DNA of 54,043 bases from CAADGY01 sp900696665 (GCA_035063885.1 JAPSFM010000026.1:1-54043); one strand, 5' to 3'; shown: positions 23,527-32,181, counted from the first letter of the stretch. Program-made: numbers and translations. The notes: generated by a model from the sequence alone, not told the origin.

Positions 23527-25257
23527 TTAACTATGACGGAGTAAAGCGGAGAATTGTTCCAAGCCCAATGTGTTGAGCACATCTGCCGCCTCCAGCCATC
23601 CACGGCGAGCCGTTACTAATCCGTAGCGCATGTTGTCGAGATGCCTGGGATGATGCGCATCCGTCGACAGGATGAAACGGCATCCCTTCGATTTCGCGAT
23701 GCGTGCGTTGGTGCCGTTCAGGTCGAGCCGCTCCGGACTGGAATTGATCTCCATGGCCACGCCTCTGCGCGCGGCCTCAGCCGCTACACGTTCAAAATCG
23801 AATGGGAATGGATCGCGGTGCAGAAGAATCCGGCCGGTAGGATGGCCCAGGACGCGTACGTGCGGACATTCGAGCGCCTTCATCAGGCGGTCTGTCATCT
23901 CCGCCGGATCCAGATTCATGTGACTGTGCACGCTGGCGATCACCAAGTCCAGTTCGGCCAAAGCATCGTGAGACAGATCCATGGCGCCATCCCGCAGAAT
24001 GTCGCACTCCAGCCCCGAGTAGACGTGGATTCCAAGCTCACCCCTTTGGTTGATGTCACGAACCCTTTGCGCGAAAGCGACGGCGCGGGCTTCGTCCAAC
24101 CCGTTCGCCATGGCCAGCGATTTCGAATGGTCCGTGACGGCTATGTACTCGTACCTCAGGGCTTTTGCCGCCTCGGCCATCTCTTCCAGCGTGGCGCGCC
24201 CGTCGGTCTCGCGCGTATGCATGTGCAGGTCGCCGCGAATGTCCCGCTGTTCCAGCAGCCGTGGAAGGCGTCCTTCCAAGGCGGCCTCGATCTCGCCCTG
24301 GTTTTCACGGAGCTCGGGCGGGATCCAGGCGAGCCCTAGAGCAGCATAGATCTGTTCCTCGGTTTCTCCCGCGACTCTCCGGTTGTCCTCCAACTGGAAC
24401 AGGCCGTACTCGTTCAGGGTCAGACCCATCTTCAGCGCCCGCGTGCGAAGCGCGACGTTGTGATCCTTGCTCCCGGTGAAGTACTGTAGAGCGGCGCCGT
24501 AGCTATCGGCGGGCAGCGCCCGGACGTCCACCTGCATGCCCTCCAGACCTACCTTGGCACTCACCTTATTCGTGCCCTTTCCTAACACACTGTGTATTCT
24601 GGAATACGCGGCGAAGCGTTCGAGGACGGCTTCCGCGTCCGGGCCGGTGACGAGCAGATCGAGGTCACCCACCGTTTCCCGGCCCCTCCGGAAACTGCCT
24701 GCCGCGGTGATTCTCTCCACACCGTCTCCCGCACGAAGATACGTGCTGACATCCTCGGCCATCTTCTCTGCGTAACTGAGCAGGTACCGGCCGACGCTTT
24801 TGCGGTACTGGGAGATGGCTTTAAGCACTTTTTCTTCGAGCTTGGCGCCCATGCGGGGCAGTGTGCGCAGCTTTTGCTCTTTGCAGACGCGCTCCAGGTC
24901 GTCGATCGTCGCAACTTGCAGATGTTCGTACAGCAGCGCAACCGCCTTGGGGCCGAGTCCCTGGATCTTCAGCAATTCGAGGGCGGTGGCGGGGTATTTT
25001 TTCAGCAGCTCGTCACGACGTTCGAAGGAGCCGCGCGCGGCGATCTCGTGCAAAATCGCCCCAATGCCTTTGCCGATGCCGGGGACGTCAGTGACTTTAC
25101 GATCCGGATCCGCCAGGATGTCCGCGATCCGTTCGGGATAGCCTTCGATGATTCCCGCCGCATTGCGGTAGCTGCGAATCCGAAAGGAGTCTTCTCCGGC
25201 GATCTCCATCAAGTCGCCGGTCTCGGCGAGCAATCGGGCGAACTCGCGATTTTCCAT
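23527..25257 (-). CDS. polX: DNA polymerase X family protein with PHP nuclease domain
   Basis: A 576-residue repair enzyme. N-terminal helix-hairpin-helix segments VTDVPGIGKGIGAIL and LLKIQGLGPKAVALLYEHL bind DNA. The polymerase X nucleotidyltransferase core has GSFRRGRETVGDLDLLVTG with the two catalytic Asp residues. From about residue 340 a PHP domain begins (DLHMHTRETDGRATLEEM, AVTDHSK, later GLECDIL and STDAHHP), expected to give Mn2+-dependent 3'-5' exonuclease activity. The order matches bacterial PolX. Both catalytic centres look intact. ATG 25257 follows the hemB stop by 2 nt; a TTG two codons earlier is possible. Confidence 0.92.
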   Translation of the reverse strand: MENREFARLLAETGDLMEIAGEDSFRIRSYRNAAGIIEGYPERIADILADPDRKVTDVPGIGKGIGAILHEIAARGSFERRDELLKKYPATALELLKIQGLGPKAVALLYEHLQVATIDDLERVCKEQKLRTLPRMGAKLEEKVLKAISQYRKSVGRYLLSYAEKMAEDVSTYLRAGDGVERITAAGSFRRGRETVGDLDLLVTGPDAEAVLERFAAYSRIHSVLGKGTNKVSAKVGLEGMQVDVRALPADSYGAALQYFTGSKDHNVALRTRALKMGLTLNEYGLFQLEDNRRVAGETEEQIYAALGLAWIPPELRENQGEIEAALEGRLPRLLEQRDIRGDLHMHTRETDGRATLEEMAEAAKALRYEYIAVTDHSKSLAMANGLDEARAVAFAQRVRDINQRGELGIHVYSGLECDILRDGAMDLSHDALAELDLVIASVHSHMNLDPAEMTDRLMKALECPHVRVLGHPTGRILLHRDPFPFDFERVAAEAARRGVAMEINSSPERLDLNGTNARIAKSKGCRFILSTDAHHPRHLDNMRYGLVTARRGWLEAADVLNTLGLEQFSALLRHS

Positions 25258-25259
25258 GT

Positions 25260-26231
25260 TCAAGCTAACAGCCGTGCAGCCTGTTTTGCGAAATAGGTAA
25301 GAATGATGTCCGCGCCGGCGCGTTTAATGCAGGTCAGCGATTCCATCATCGCGCGTTTTTCATCGAGCCACCCGTTGCGAGCCGCCGCCATAATCATGCT
25401 GAATTCACCGCTTACCTGGTAAGCCGCCAGAGGCACGTCAAAACGGTCGCGCGCAAGACGCACGATATCCAGGTAAGGCATGGCGGGCTTTACCATCAGC
25501 ATGTCGGCGCCTTCTTCGAGATCCAATTCCATCTCCCGAAGCGCTTCCCGCGCGTTGGGTGGATCCATCTGGTAACTGCGGCGGTCGCCGAATTGGGGCG
25601 CCGATTCCGCGGCTTCGCGGAATGGACCGTAGAACACCGAGGCGAATTTAGCGGCGTAAGCCAGAATGGGGGTGTTCAGGTAGCCGGCGCCGTCCAGCGC
25701 CTTGCGAATTGCCGCGACCCGGCCATCCATCATGTCCGAGGGCGCTACGATGTCAGCTCCCGCTTTGGCGTGTGACAACGCCGTGGCGGCCAGCCATTCG
25801 AGCGTCGCATCGTTGTCTACATCGCCGCCGGCGATCTTTCCGCAGTGGCCGTGGCTGGTGTACTCGCAGTTGCACACATCGGTCAGCACCAGCAGCTTCG
25901 GCACGCTGCTTTTGATCGCCCGGACGGCACGCTGTACGATGCCGTTATCGTCGTAGGCGCCCGAAGCGGCTTCGTCCTTGGTTTCCGGAATGCCGAAAAG
26001 GAGCACACCGCCGATGCCAAGCCCTACCGCTTTGGAACACTCCGCGACGATTTGATCCACAGACATCTGGAAGTTGCCCGGCATGGCTCCGATTTCACGG
26101 CGCACACCTTCGCCGGGACACACAAACAACGGGAGAATGAAATTCCGGGGTTCGAGACTGGTTTCACGTACGAGACTGCGGAGGGATTCCGTCCTGCGCA
26201 GTCTACGCATCCTGTGCGTGGGGAAGGGCAT
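25260..26231 (-). CDS. hemB: Porphobilinogen synthase (delta-aminolevulinic acid dehydratase)
   Basis: A 323-residue enzyme that condenses two 5-aminolevulinate molecules to porphobilinogen in haem synthesis. The zinc-dependent type is shown by the cysteine site CNCEYTSHGHCG. The two Schiff-base lysines lie in ILAYAAKFAS and ADMLMVKPAMPYLD. The N-terminus RMRRLRRTESLRSLVRET is the typical arm. The length is standard. It heads a tight minus-strand series with polX, two M16 genes and NUDIX, and is 40 nt downstream of the small exported protein gene. The c-type cytochromes in this window need haem, but no direct link is implied. Confidence 0.96.
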   Translation of the reverse strand: MPFPTHRMRRLRRTESLRSLVRETSLEPRNFILPLFVCPGEGVRREIGAMPGNFQMSVDQIVAECSKAVGLGIGGVLLFGIPETKDEAASGAYDDNGIVQRAVRAIKSSVPKLLVLTDVCNCEYTSHGHCGKIAGGDVDNDATLEWLAATALSHAKAGADIVAPSDMMDGRVAAIRKALDGAGYLNTPILAYAAKFASVFYGPFREAAESAPQFGDRRSYQMDPPNAREALREMELDLEEGADMLMVKPAMPYLDIVRLARDRFDVPLAAYQVSGEFSMIMAAARNGWLDEKRAMMESLTCIKRAGADIILTYFAKQAARLLA

Positions 26232-26271
26232 ACAACTGGATTGTAGCGCGCCGCTTCCCTGTCAACCGCCG

Positions 26272-26769
26272 CTACTGCGCGTCTTGAAAAGAAGCGGGTA
26301 GCAACTCGAGCAATGCCAGACGATTACCGGGACGAACATGCTTCACCGGCTCGGCCTTGGGTATCTCGGGATCTGTTTTGAAGTCGGGCCTGGGTTCGCC
26401 GTCCTTATCGAGCGGAATTCCCTGTCCGGCATCCCACCAGACGGTGGAATCCACGGCGTACTTCGAGATCAGGTCAAGAATCCGATGGACAGTCACCGCT
26501 TCCTGCGGACTGAACTTACGCTGCTGGCCCTCGAAGGTCATGACAGCCTTGTCCATTTGGATCGTGTAGGTTTGGTGCGAAATCGACTTGAAAGGCTGCT
26601 TGCCCCGCTTCTCTCCTGTCGCAATCACCCAGGTTAGTTTATGCTCCATGGAGTTCCAGGTTACCGATTCCAAACGCCTGGCTTCAGTTTTCTTCTCGTC
26701 CTGTGCCCTCGCCGCGCATCCCAGGGCGAAAATCACCGTCATACATGTGGCAGCACGCAAAAGCTTCAT
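26272..26769 (-). CDS. Conserved exported protein of unknown function
   Basis: A 165-residue protein with a signal peptide ending near CAARAQ (MKLLRAATCMTVIFALGCAARAQ); a Cys lies at GCA, but no good lipobox follows. The mature part contains an all-beta-looking stretch, VTWNSMEHKLTWVI and HQTYTIQMDKAVMTFEG. No family is recognised. Start set at ATG 26769, preceded by AGGA; the frame runs 24 codons further upstream without a better RBS. It is the first minus-strand gene before hemB and divergent from the acylphosphatase operon. Confidence 0.65.
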   Translation of the reverse strand: MKLLRAATCMTVIFALGCAARAQDEKKTEARRLESVTWNSMEHKLTWVIATGEKRGKQPFKSISHQTYTIQMDKAVMTFEGQQRKFSPQEAVTVHRILDLISKYAVDSTVWWDAGQGIPLDKDGEPRPDFKTDPEIPKAEPVKHVRPGNRLALLELLPASFQDAQ

Positions 26770-26906
26770 TATTCGTCCTTCAAAAGACCTCACAGGGAAG
26801 TCCTTTCCATTTTGATGTTGCACGTTGGAGGCCATGTTCAAAATTCTGTAAATCCCATCTGGCGGCCGCTCGCACGTGCATTTTTTCCCTGAGTGCGTCT
26901 TGGAAT

Positions 26907-26912
26907 TACAAT
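26907..26912 (+). promoter_or_regulatory. Candidate -10 box for a near-leaderless housekeeping operon
   Basis: TACAAT lies 9 nt before the GTG start codon at 26922 and matches TATAAT at five of six bases. Transcription would begin at about 26919-26920, leaving almost no leader, and no Shine-Dalgarno sequence is visible before the GTG. The -35 region is poor. It is therefore only a suggestion that the acylphosphatase-apt operon begins with a leaderless mRNA. Confidence 0.3.
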
Positions 26913-26921
26913 ATCAGAAAC

Positions 26922-27218
26922 GTGCGGGGAACCAGAGAGCCGGAGGCGGAATCGGCCCGGCAGTATTTTGTGCGAGGCCGGGTGCAGGGCGTCGGCTTCC
27001 GGGATTTCGTGCAACGTGCTGCCAGCGATCTCGGCCTCAACGGCTATGTAAAGAACCTGGACGACGGCCGTGTGGAGGTTTACGCCGCCGGTCCGCCGGG
27101 ACTGCTGGACGATCTGGCGGGCCTTTTGTGGAAAGGGCCGCGCTGGTCCGATGTTCGTGGAGTCGAAGAGAGGGAAGCCGAAGTGTTAGAATACTTTGGT
27201 TTCCACATCAGATACTAA
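26922..27218 (+). CDS. acyP: Acylphosphatase
   Basis: A 98-residue enzyme that hydrolyses acyl phosphates such as carbamoyl or acetyl phosphate. The signature is complete: FVRGRVQGVGFRDFVQ with the catalytic Arg, and GYVKNLDDGRVEVYAAG with the catalytic Asn. The ending FGFHIRY fits the usual terminal strand. GTG 26922 gives a sensible short N-terminus; no RBS is seen and a -10-like box lies just upstream. The long upstream frame has non-coding composition and is excluded. The stop overlaps the apt start in TAATG. Confidence 0.9.
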   Translation: MRGTREPEAESARQYFVRGRVQGVGFRDFVQRAASDLGLNGYVKNLDDGRVEVYAAGPPGLLDDLAGLLWKGPRWSDVRGVEEREAEVLEYFGFHIRY

Positions 27219-27733
27219 TGATCGATTTCAAGAGCCTCATACGGCAGGTTCCCGATTTCCCCAAACCTGGAATTCTTTTCTACGACATCACTACGCTTCT
27301 CAAAGACAAAGCCGGCCTCAAATGCACTATCGACGCGCTTTCCGAAAAGTATAGCGGAGCCACCATCGACACGGTCCTGGGCATCGAAGCGCGGGGGTTT
27401 ATCTTTGCACCGGCCGTAGCCTATGCTTTGGGCACTGGTTTTGTTCCGGTGCGAAAGCCCAAAAAGCTGCCGGCCGCCTGCGAACGGGTGGAATATGCGC
27501 TCGAGTACGGAACCGACACGCTCGAGATCCATAAAGACGCCATTTCAAACGGCCAGCGGGTGCTCGTCGTGGACGATGTTCTCGCAACGGGAGGCACGGC
27601 CGCCGCCGTTACGCGCCTGGTTGAGAAGCTTGGGGGCAAGGTGGCGGGCATCGCTTTCGTGCTGGAACTCGAATTCCTGCATGGCCGCGAGAAACTCAAC
27701 GGCTACGATGTTTTCTCGCTCGTCAGCTACTGA
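27218..27733 (+). CDS. apt: Adenine phosphoribosyltransferase
   Basis: A 171-residue purine-salvage enzyme forming AMP from adenine and PRPP. Typical features are MIDFKSLIRQVPDFPKPGIL with YDITTLL, then GIEARGFIFAPAVA and the PRPP loop VLVVDDVLATGGTA. The length matches the family. ATG 27218 shares one base with the acylphosphatase stop. PRPP, its co-substrate, is made by prs two genes downstream. The last 26 nt also encode the start of ispE in another frame. Confidence 0.95.
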   Translation: MIDFKSLIRQVPDFPKPGILFYDITTLLKDKAGLKCTIDALSEKYSGATIDTVLGIEARGFIFAPAVAYALGTGFVPVRKPKKLPAACERVEYALEYGTDTLEIHKDAISNGQRVLVVDDVLATGGTAAAVTRLVEKLGGKVAGIAFVLELEFLHGREKLNGYDVFSLVSY

Positions 27734-28667
27734 CCCGGGTTTCCGGAGCGCCCGCGTCAAGGCGCTTGCGAAGATCAACCTCGCTCTGAAGGTATTGAAC
27801 AAGCGTCCGGACGGATTCCACGATCTGCGGACGATCTTTCAAACCGTGTCGCTCTCCGACGCTATCGATATCGGGTTTCAGCCCGGAGGGCCAACCGCGA
27901 TCGAAGTGGAATCGAGCATCGATATTGCGGACAACCTCGTTTTCCGTGCGGCCCAGGCAGTGATGCGTCTCCCCGGAACTGGCGGTGGCGTTCGGATTCA
28001 CCTCCAGAAAAACGTCCCCATGGGCAGTGGGCTGGGGGGTGGTTCGAGCGATGCGGCGGCGGTTCTTCTCGCCTTACCCGTGCTTACGGGCAGAAGAATC
28101 GGGCTCGAGACATTGCTGTGCCTTGGAGCGGACCTGGGCAGCGACGTCCCTTTCTTCCTGTTGGGGGGGGCGGCTGTGGGGTTGGGGCGTGGAACGGAGC
28201 TGTACCCGCTTCCGGAAATGCCACGCGCGAATCTGGTGCTTGTCGCCCCGGGAATCCATGTGTCCACACCGGAAGCTTACGCGCTACTTTCCCGTGAATT
28301 GACAACGGATTCCGTGTCACATACTATTAATATTTTCCAGTCCGTAGTGTGGACCATGGCGGATAGCCGTTCCTTTGAGAACGATTTTGAAGCTGTTGTT
28401 TTTCGCCGCCACCCTCAACTGCAACTGATCAAGCAAAAGCTTCTTCTGGCGGGAGCAGTGTGTGCCATGCTGAGTGGCTCCGGTTCGGCCGTGATTGGGG
28501 TTTTTGAGGACGCGGAAACCGCCCGGCGGGTCGCGGAAAGCTTTGACGGGTATGGTTTTCCGGCCCGAATCGTGACGCGGGCGCACTACCGAGCGATGTG
28601 GTGGCGTCAACTGGCGGCACACATTGACGGCAAGGTTTGGCCGCCCAAGAGCCGGTACGCAGAATGA
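27708..28667 (+). CDS. ispE: 4-diphosphocytidyl-2-C-methyl-D-erythritol kinase
   Basis: A 319-residue GHMP kinase of the MEP isoprenoid pathway, phosphorylating CDP-methylerythritol. Motifs: AKINLALKVLNKRPDGFHDL at the N-terminus, the ATP loop VPMGSGLGGGSSDAAA, and a C-terminal MLSGSGSAVIGVF. ATG 27708 lies inside apt and gives an 18-residue leader before AKINL; no other canonical start lies closer. The long frame upstream of it is a shadow of apt. The stop overlaps prs in ATGA. Confidence 0.93.
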   Translation: MFSRSSATDPGFRSARVKALAKINLALKVLNKRPDGFHDLRTIFQTVSLSDAIDIGFQPGGPTAIEVESSIDIADNLVFRAAQAVMRLPGTGGGVRIHLQKNVPMGSGLGGGSSDAAAVLLALPVLTGRRIGLETLLCLGADLGSDVPFFLLGGAAVGLGRGTELYPLPEMPRANLVLVAPGIHVSTPEAYALLSRELTTDSVSHTINIFQSVVWTMADSRSFENDFEAVVFRRHPQLQLIKQKLLLAGAVCAMLSGSGSAVIGVFEDAETARRVAESFDGYGFPARIVTRAHYRAMWWRQLAAHIDGKVWPPKSRYAE

Positions 28668-29608
28668 AATTTGACAAACTGAAGGTTTTCACGGGAAACT
28701 CCAACCCTCCACTCGCCGGGGAGGTTTGTGTGTCCCTCGGTTGTGAGCTCGGCGCCTGTTCGGTCAGGACGTTTTCCGACGGTGAGATCTATCTGCAGAT
28801 CAAGGAAAATGTCCGGGGAGCGGATTGTTTCGTCATCCAGTCTACGTGCACGCCGGTCGACCGCAACATAATGGAACTGCTGCTGATGATCGACGCCCTG
28901 AAACGGGCCTCAGCAGACCGCATTACAGCAGTGCTACCCTATTATGGATACGCCCGGCAGGACAGAAAGGACAAGCCGAGGGTTCCGATATCGGCGAAGC
29001 TCGTCGCCAGTTTGCTGGAGCGGGCAGGAGCCAACCGGATTCTTTCGCTGGATCTACATGCCGCGCAGATACAGGGGTTCTTCGATATCCCCGTAGATCA
29101 CCTCTTCGCGACACCTGTCATGATCGAGCATTTCCGGTCCGGGGAGAGTGAGGATTTGACGGTCGTTTCTCCCGACGCGGGCGGAGTGGAGCGCGCCAGG
29201 GCTTTTGCGAAAAGGCTGAATGCGCCTCTCGCGATCATAGATAAACGCCGTGAAGAGCCGAACGTCGCCGATGTAATGCATATCGTCGGCGATGTGGTGG
29301 ACAGGCGCTGTCTGATTGTGGACGACCTGATTGACACGGGTGGAACGCTGGTGAAGAGTGTGGAGGCGTTGCTGACAGCCGGGGCGAAGGCAGTGTCGGC
29401 TTGTGCGACGCACGCGGTGCTGTCCGGCCGCGCTGTCGAGAGAATAGAGCAATCGAGGATTTCGGAAGTGGTGCTTACCAACTCCATCCCGCTGGGAGAA
29501 GCCGCCGCCCGGTCCGGCAAGATTCGGGTGTTGTCGGTCGCCCCGTTGTTGGCGATGGCCATCCAGTCGATCCACGAGGATGCGTCCGTAAGTAAACTGT
29601 TCGTTTGA
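28664..29608 (+). CDS. prs: Ribose-phosphate pyrophosphokinase (PRPP synthetase)
   Basis: A 314-residue enzyme making PRPP from ribose 5-phosphate and ATP. Signature: RNIMELLLMIDALKRASADR, then VLPYYGYARQDRKD with the catalytic His replaced as usual by context around DLHAAQIQGFF, and the PRPP loop LIVDDLIDTGGT. The N-terminus KVFTGNSNPPLAGEV is standard. It overlaps ispE by 4 nt. PRPP feeds purine, pyrimidine, His and NAD synthesis and the apt reaction encoded upstream. rplY follows, an arrangement seen in many bacteria. Confidence 0.96.
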   Translation: MKFDKLKVFTGNSNPPLAGEVCVSLGCELGACSVRTFSDGEIYLQIKENVRGADCFVIQSTCTPVDRNIMELLLMIDALKRASADRITAVLPYYGYARQDRKDKPRVPISAKLVASLLERAGANRILSLDLHAAQIQGFFDIPVDHLFATPVMIEHFRSGESEDLTVVSPDAGGVERARAFAKRLNAPLAIIDKRREEPNVADVMHIVGDVVDRRCLIVDDLIDTGGTLVKSVEALLTAGAKAVSACATHAVLSGRAVERIEQSRISEVVLTNSIPLGEAAARSGKIRVLSVAPLLAMAIQSIHEDASVSKLFV

Positions 29609-29649
29609 TGGCCGGCGCCGCGGACGGCGGCGGGCATGAGGAATTTGAA

Positions 29650-30324
29650 ATGAAAAGAGAAATTACCGTTGTGGCAGAGCCGAGAGAGACGCGCGGAAAG
29701 AATGAAGCCCGCCGGCTTCGCGCGCGCGGGTTGGCACCTGCCATCGTATATGGTGGGGGCGCCGATGCCGTTGCCGTTTCCGTACAACCGAAGCAGCTAT
29801 TGAAGATCCTCCATAGCCGCGCGGGGCAGAACACTATTTTCCGGTTACAGACGAACGGCGGCGACGGCACCCCGGTGATCATCGCCGACTGGCAGAACGA
29901 TCCCATCCGTGGAAACCTGCTTCACGTTGACCTCAAGCGTGTCGATATGACCCAGCGCATTACGGTCAAAGTCCCGGTTCACATCCACGGCGAACCGAGG
30001 GGTGTAAAGCAGCAGGGCGGACTTCTCGAAATCGTCACTCGTGAAATTGAAATTGAATGTCTTCCGGATGATATCCCGGAGCAGTTCGACCTGGACGCGA
30101 CGGCGTTGCTGATCGGGCAGAACATCCGGATCGCAGATGTGCCGTTGACGAAGTCGATGAAGTTGGTGAGTGCGCCTGAAAGCGTTATCGCTCATGTCAT
30201 TGCTTTACGTGCCACCGTCGAGGAAACGGAGAGCGAAGCGGCTGCTCCCGCCGCTGAGCCCGAGGTGATTAAGAAGGGTAAGAAGGAAGAAGAGGGCGGC
30301 GACGAGAAAGGCAAGAAGAAGTAG
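29650..30324 (+). CDS. rplY: Ribosomal protein L25 (general stress protein CTC type)
   Basis: A 224-residue ribosomal protein that binds 5S rRNA. The L25 domain covers residues 1-95 (EITVVAEPRETRGKNEARRL, then a GVVGG-like YGGGADA turn). The beta-rich TL5/CTC C-terminal domain follows (LLEIVTREIEIECLPDDIPEQ). The tail is a long, highly charged Lys/Glu run. ATG 29650 has GAGGA upstream; an in-frame ATG at 29605 overlaps the prs end and is unlikely. The CTC form of L25 is the common one in bacteria outside gammaproteobacteria. Confidence 0.94.
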   Translation: MKREITVVAEPRETRGKNEARRLRARGLAPAIVYGGGADAVAVSVQPKQLLKILHSRAGQNTIFRLQTNGGDGTPVIIADWQNDPIRGNLLHVDLKRVDMTQRITVKVPVHIHGEPRGVKQQGGLLEIVTREIEIECLPDDIPEQFDLDATALLIGQNIRIADVPLTKSMKLVSAPESVIAHVIALRATVEETESEAAAPAAEPEVIKKGKKEEEGGDEKGKKK

Positions 30325-30355
30325 TATTCCCGTACGATGGACGATCGGGGAGTAA

Positions 30356-30943
30356 ATGGACAAGTCACCGGTCGTTGTTGTCGGGTTGGGGAATCCCGGT
30401 CCGGAGTACGAATTCACTCCGCACAACCTGGGTTTTCTGGTAGTCGACAGGATCGCAGACCGGAACACAATCCGGATTTCGCGGAAGGAGAGTATGGCCC
30501 TGGTGGGCCAGGGCAGGATAGCGGATACGCCGGTGGTGCTTGCCAAGCCGCAGACGTTCATGAATCTCAGCGGTTCTTCGGTGAAGCCGCTGCTCGCGAA
30601 GTTGTCCTTGGGGGCCGGCGATCTTGTGGTTGTTTATGACGATCTTGATTTGCCCTGGGGCGGCATGCGAATCCGGCCCAGGGGTTCCGCGGGCGGACAT
30701 CACGGCGTGGAGTCGTTGATCAGGAGCTTGGGAACCAGCGATTTTCCCCGGCTTCGGCTGGGCGTGGATCCGGGCCACCCCACTGCGGACCATGTGCAGT
30801 TTTTGCTCTCTCCCATGCGGAAAGAGCGGAGAAAGGAACTGGACGAATTGCTTGATTATGCTGCTCAAGCGGTAGAGTCCATAATCGCCGAAGGCGTCGA
30901 AAAGTCCATGACGAAATTCAATCGTCGCGCCCAAGGTTCCTGA
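30356..30943 (+). CDS. pth: Peptidyl-tRNA hydrolase
   Basis: A 195-residue enzyme that recycles stalled peptidyl-tRNA. Active-site features are all visible: VVGLGNPGPEYEFTPHNLGF with the catalytic His, KPQTFMNLSG with the conserved Asn, and VVYDDLDLPWGGMRIRPRGS with the catalytic Asp, then AGGHHGVESLI. The length is normal. It lies between rplY and rpsF, 31 nt after the former and 8 nt before the latter; rplY-pth is one of the most conserved bacterial gene pairs. Confidence 0.97.
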   Translation: MDKSPVVVVGLGNPGPEYEFTPHNLGFLVVDRIADRNTIRISRKESMALVGQGRIADTPVVLAKPQTFMNLSGSSVKPLLAKLSLGAGDLVVVYDDLDLPWGGMRIRPRGSAGGHHGVESLIRSLGTSDFPRLRLGVDPGHPTADHVQFLLSPMRKERRKELDELLDYAAQAVESIIAEGVEKSMTKFNRRAQGS

Positions 30944-30951
30944 GAACAGGG

Positions 30952-31380
30952 ATGAGAACTTACGAGGAATTATTCATCGTCCGGCCGAATGCCACGGACG
31001 AAGAAGTGGATCCGCTGATCCAGCAGTTTACGCAGGTGATCACGGCCGATGGCGGCCAAGTGCAGAAGACCGAAAAATGGGGTGTTCGCCGGCTCGCCTA
31101 CCGGGTACAGAAACAGACCGATGGGATGTACATCCTGTTGCAGTTCACGGCTACGCCGAACGCCATCAAGGAACTCGAACGGCGTATGCGCGTTTCCGAT
31201 CTGGTGTTGAAGTTTCTGACCGTCAGGATCGACGAAAAGCTGAAACGCATTGAAAAGCGCCGGAAGAGCCGCGAAAAGAGGGCGCAGCGTAAACCTGCCC
31301 AGCCGCAGAGCGTGCCCACCATGCCGACGGCCGAGCAAATGATGGCAAGCGCGCCAGAGACTGAGGAGAAGGAGGCATAG
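30952..31380 (+). CDS. rpsF: Ribosomal protein S6
   Basis: A 142-residue protein of the 30S subunit that pairs with S18. The S6 ferredoxin-like fold covers residues 1-100 (MRTYEELFIVRPNATDEEVD, WGVRRLAYRVQKQTDGMYIL). The C-terminal 40 residues are an extension rich in Lys, Arg, Pro and Met/Ala, as in many S6 proteins outside proteobacteria. ATG 30952 has a plain RBS. rpsR follows after 1 nt, without ssb between the two. Confidence 0.96.
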   Translation: MRTYEELFIVRPNATDEEVDPLIQQFTQVITADGGQVQKTEKWGVRRLAYRVQKQTDGMYILLQFTATPNAIKELERRMRVSDLVLKFLTVRIDEKLKRIEKRRKSREKRAQRKPAQPQSVPTMPTAEQMMASAPETEEKEA

Positions 31381-31381
31381 C

Positions 31382-31693
31382 ATGGCGGAACAACCAAGAA
31401 GCGGGGGCGGAAGGCCCATTGCGGCCTCCCAGCGGCCCACCGGCGGAGACAAAGCGATCGTCACAGGAAAGAAGCAGTACTTCCGGCGTAAAAAAGTCTG
31501 CCGGTTCTGCGTGGAAAAGATCGACGATATCAACTACAAGGACGTCAGAATGCTTTCCGCGTTCATTTCCGAACGGGGAAAGATCACGCCCCGCCGGATT
31601 TCCGGCGTCTGTACGCCGCATCAAAGGCGGCTTAGCGAAGCGATCAAGCAGGCGCGAAATATTGCGCTGCTTCCGTTCGCGTCTGCCGTCTAA
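31382..31693 (+). CDS. rpsR: Ribosomal protein S18
   Basis: A 103-residue S18 with an N-terminal flexible extension of about 35 residues. The core has KKVCRFCVEKIDDINYKDV and ISGVCTPHQRRLSEAIKQAR, i.e. C-x2-C with a later C-x2-H, which is the zinc-binding (C+) form. S18 binds S6 in the 30S platform. GGAGAAGGAGG just before the start gives a strong RBS overlapping the end of rpsF. Confidence 0.96.
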   Translation: MAEQPRSGGGRPIAASQRPTGGDKAIVTGKKQYFRRKKVCRFCVEKIDDINYKDVRMLSAFISERGKITPRRISGVCTPHQRRLSEAIKQARNIALLPFASAV

Positions 31694-31709
31694 GGCGGGA
31701 GGGAATACG

Positions 31710-32156
31710 ATGGAAGTTATTCTGCGGGAAGATATCGAAAAGCTCGGCGGGCGCGGACAGGTCGTCAAGGTGGCGGCAGGCTATGCCCGGAATTACCTGC
31801 TGCCCAAGCGTCTTGCCGTTGAAGCTACAGCGGCGAATAAAAAGATCGTTGAACAGGAGCGGCAGGCCCATCTGCGGCGCGAAGCCAAGGAAGTCTCCGA
31901 CGCACAGGAGCTGGCGAAGATGCTTGCCGGCGTCATGGTAAACATTTCACAAAAGGCCGGGGAGCAGGATCAGTTGTTCGGCTCCGTTACAGCGAAGGAC
32001 ATTGCCGAAGGGCTCGAGAAACTGAACTTCACCATCGACCGCCGGAAGATTCATCTGGATGAGCCGATCAAACAACTGGGCGAGCACAAGATTCCAGTGC
32101 GGCTCCATCGCGATGTGACCGTGGATATCACGGTCAACGTCGTACGGGAAGAGTAG
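31710..32156 (+). CDS. rplI: Ribosomal protein L9
   Basis: A 148-residue 50S protein. The N-terminal domain is textbook (MEVILREDIEKLGGRGQVVK, then AAGYARNYLLPKRLA), followed by the long central helix and the C-terminal RNA-binding domain (DQLFGSVTAKDIAEGL). ATG 31710 follows GGCGGGAGGG; the longer frame upstream is the shadow of rpsR. It closes the ribosomal part of the operon. Confidence 0.97.
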   Translation: MEVILREDIEKLGGRGQVVKVAAGYARNYLLPKRLAVEATAANKKIVEQERQAHLRREAKEVSDAQELAKMLAGVMVNISQKAGEQDQLFGSVTAKDIAEGLEKLNFTIDRRKIHLDEPIKQLGEHKIPVRLHRDVTVDITVNVVREE

Positions 32157-32181
32157 CGGGCACAGCGTATCCACGTTCTTC

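Noticed and set aside
26703..26921. Extension of the acylphosphatase frame upstream
   Set aside because: Residues before position 26922 do not resemble the family, and the region is the divergent promoter.
27423..27707. Extension of the ispE frame through apt
   Set aside because: It reads apt out of frame; the MEP-kinase signature begins only after 27755.
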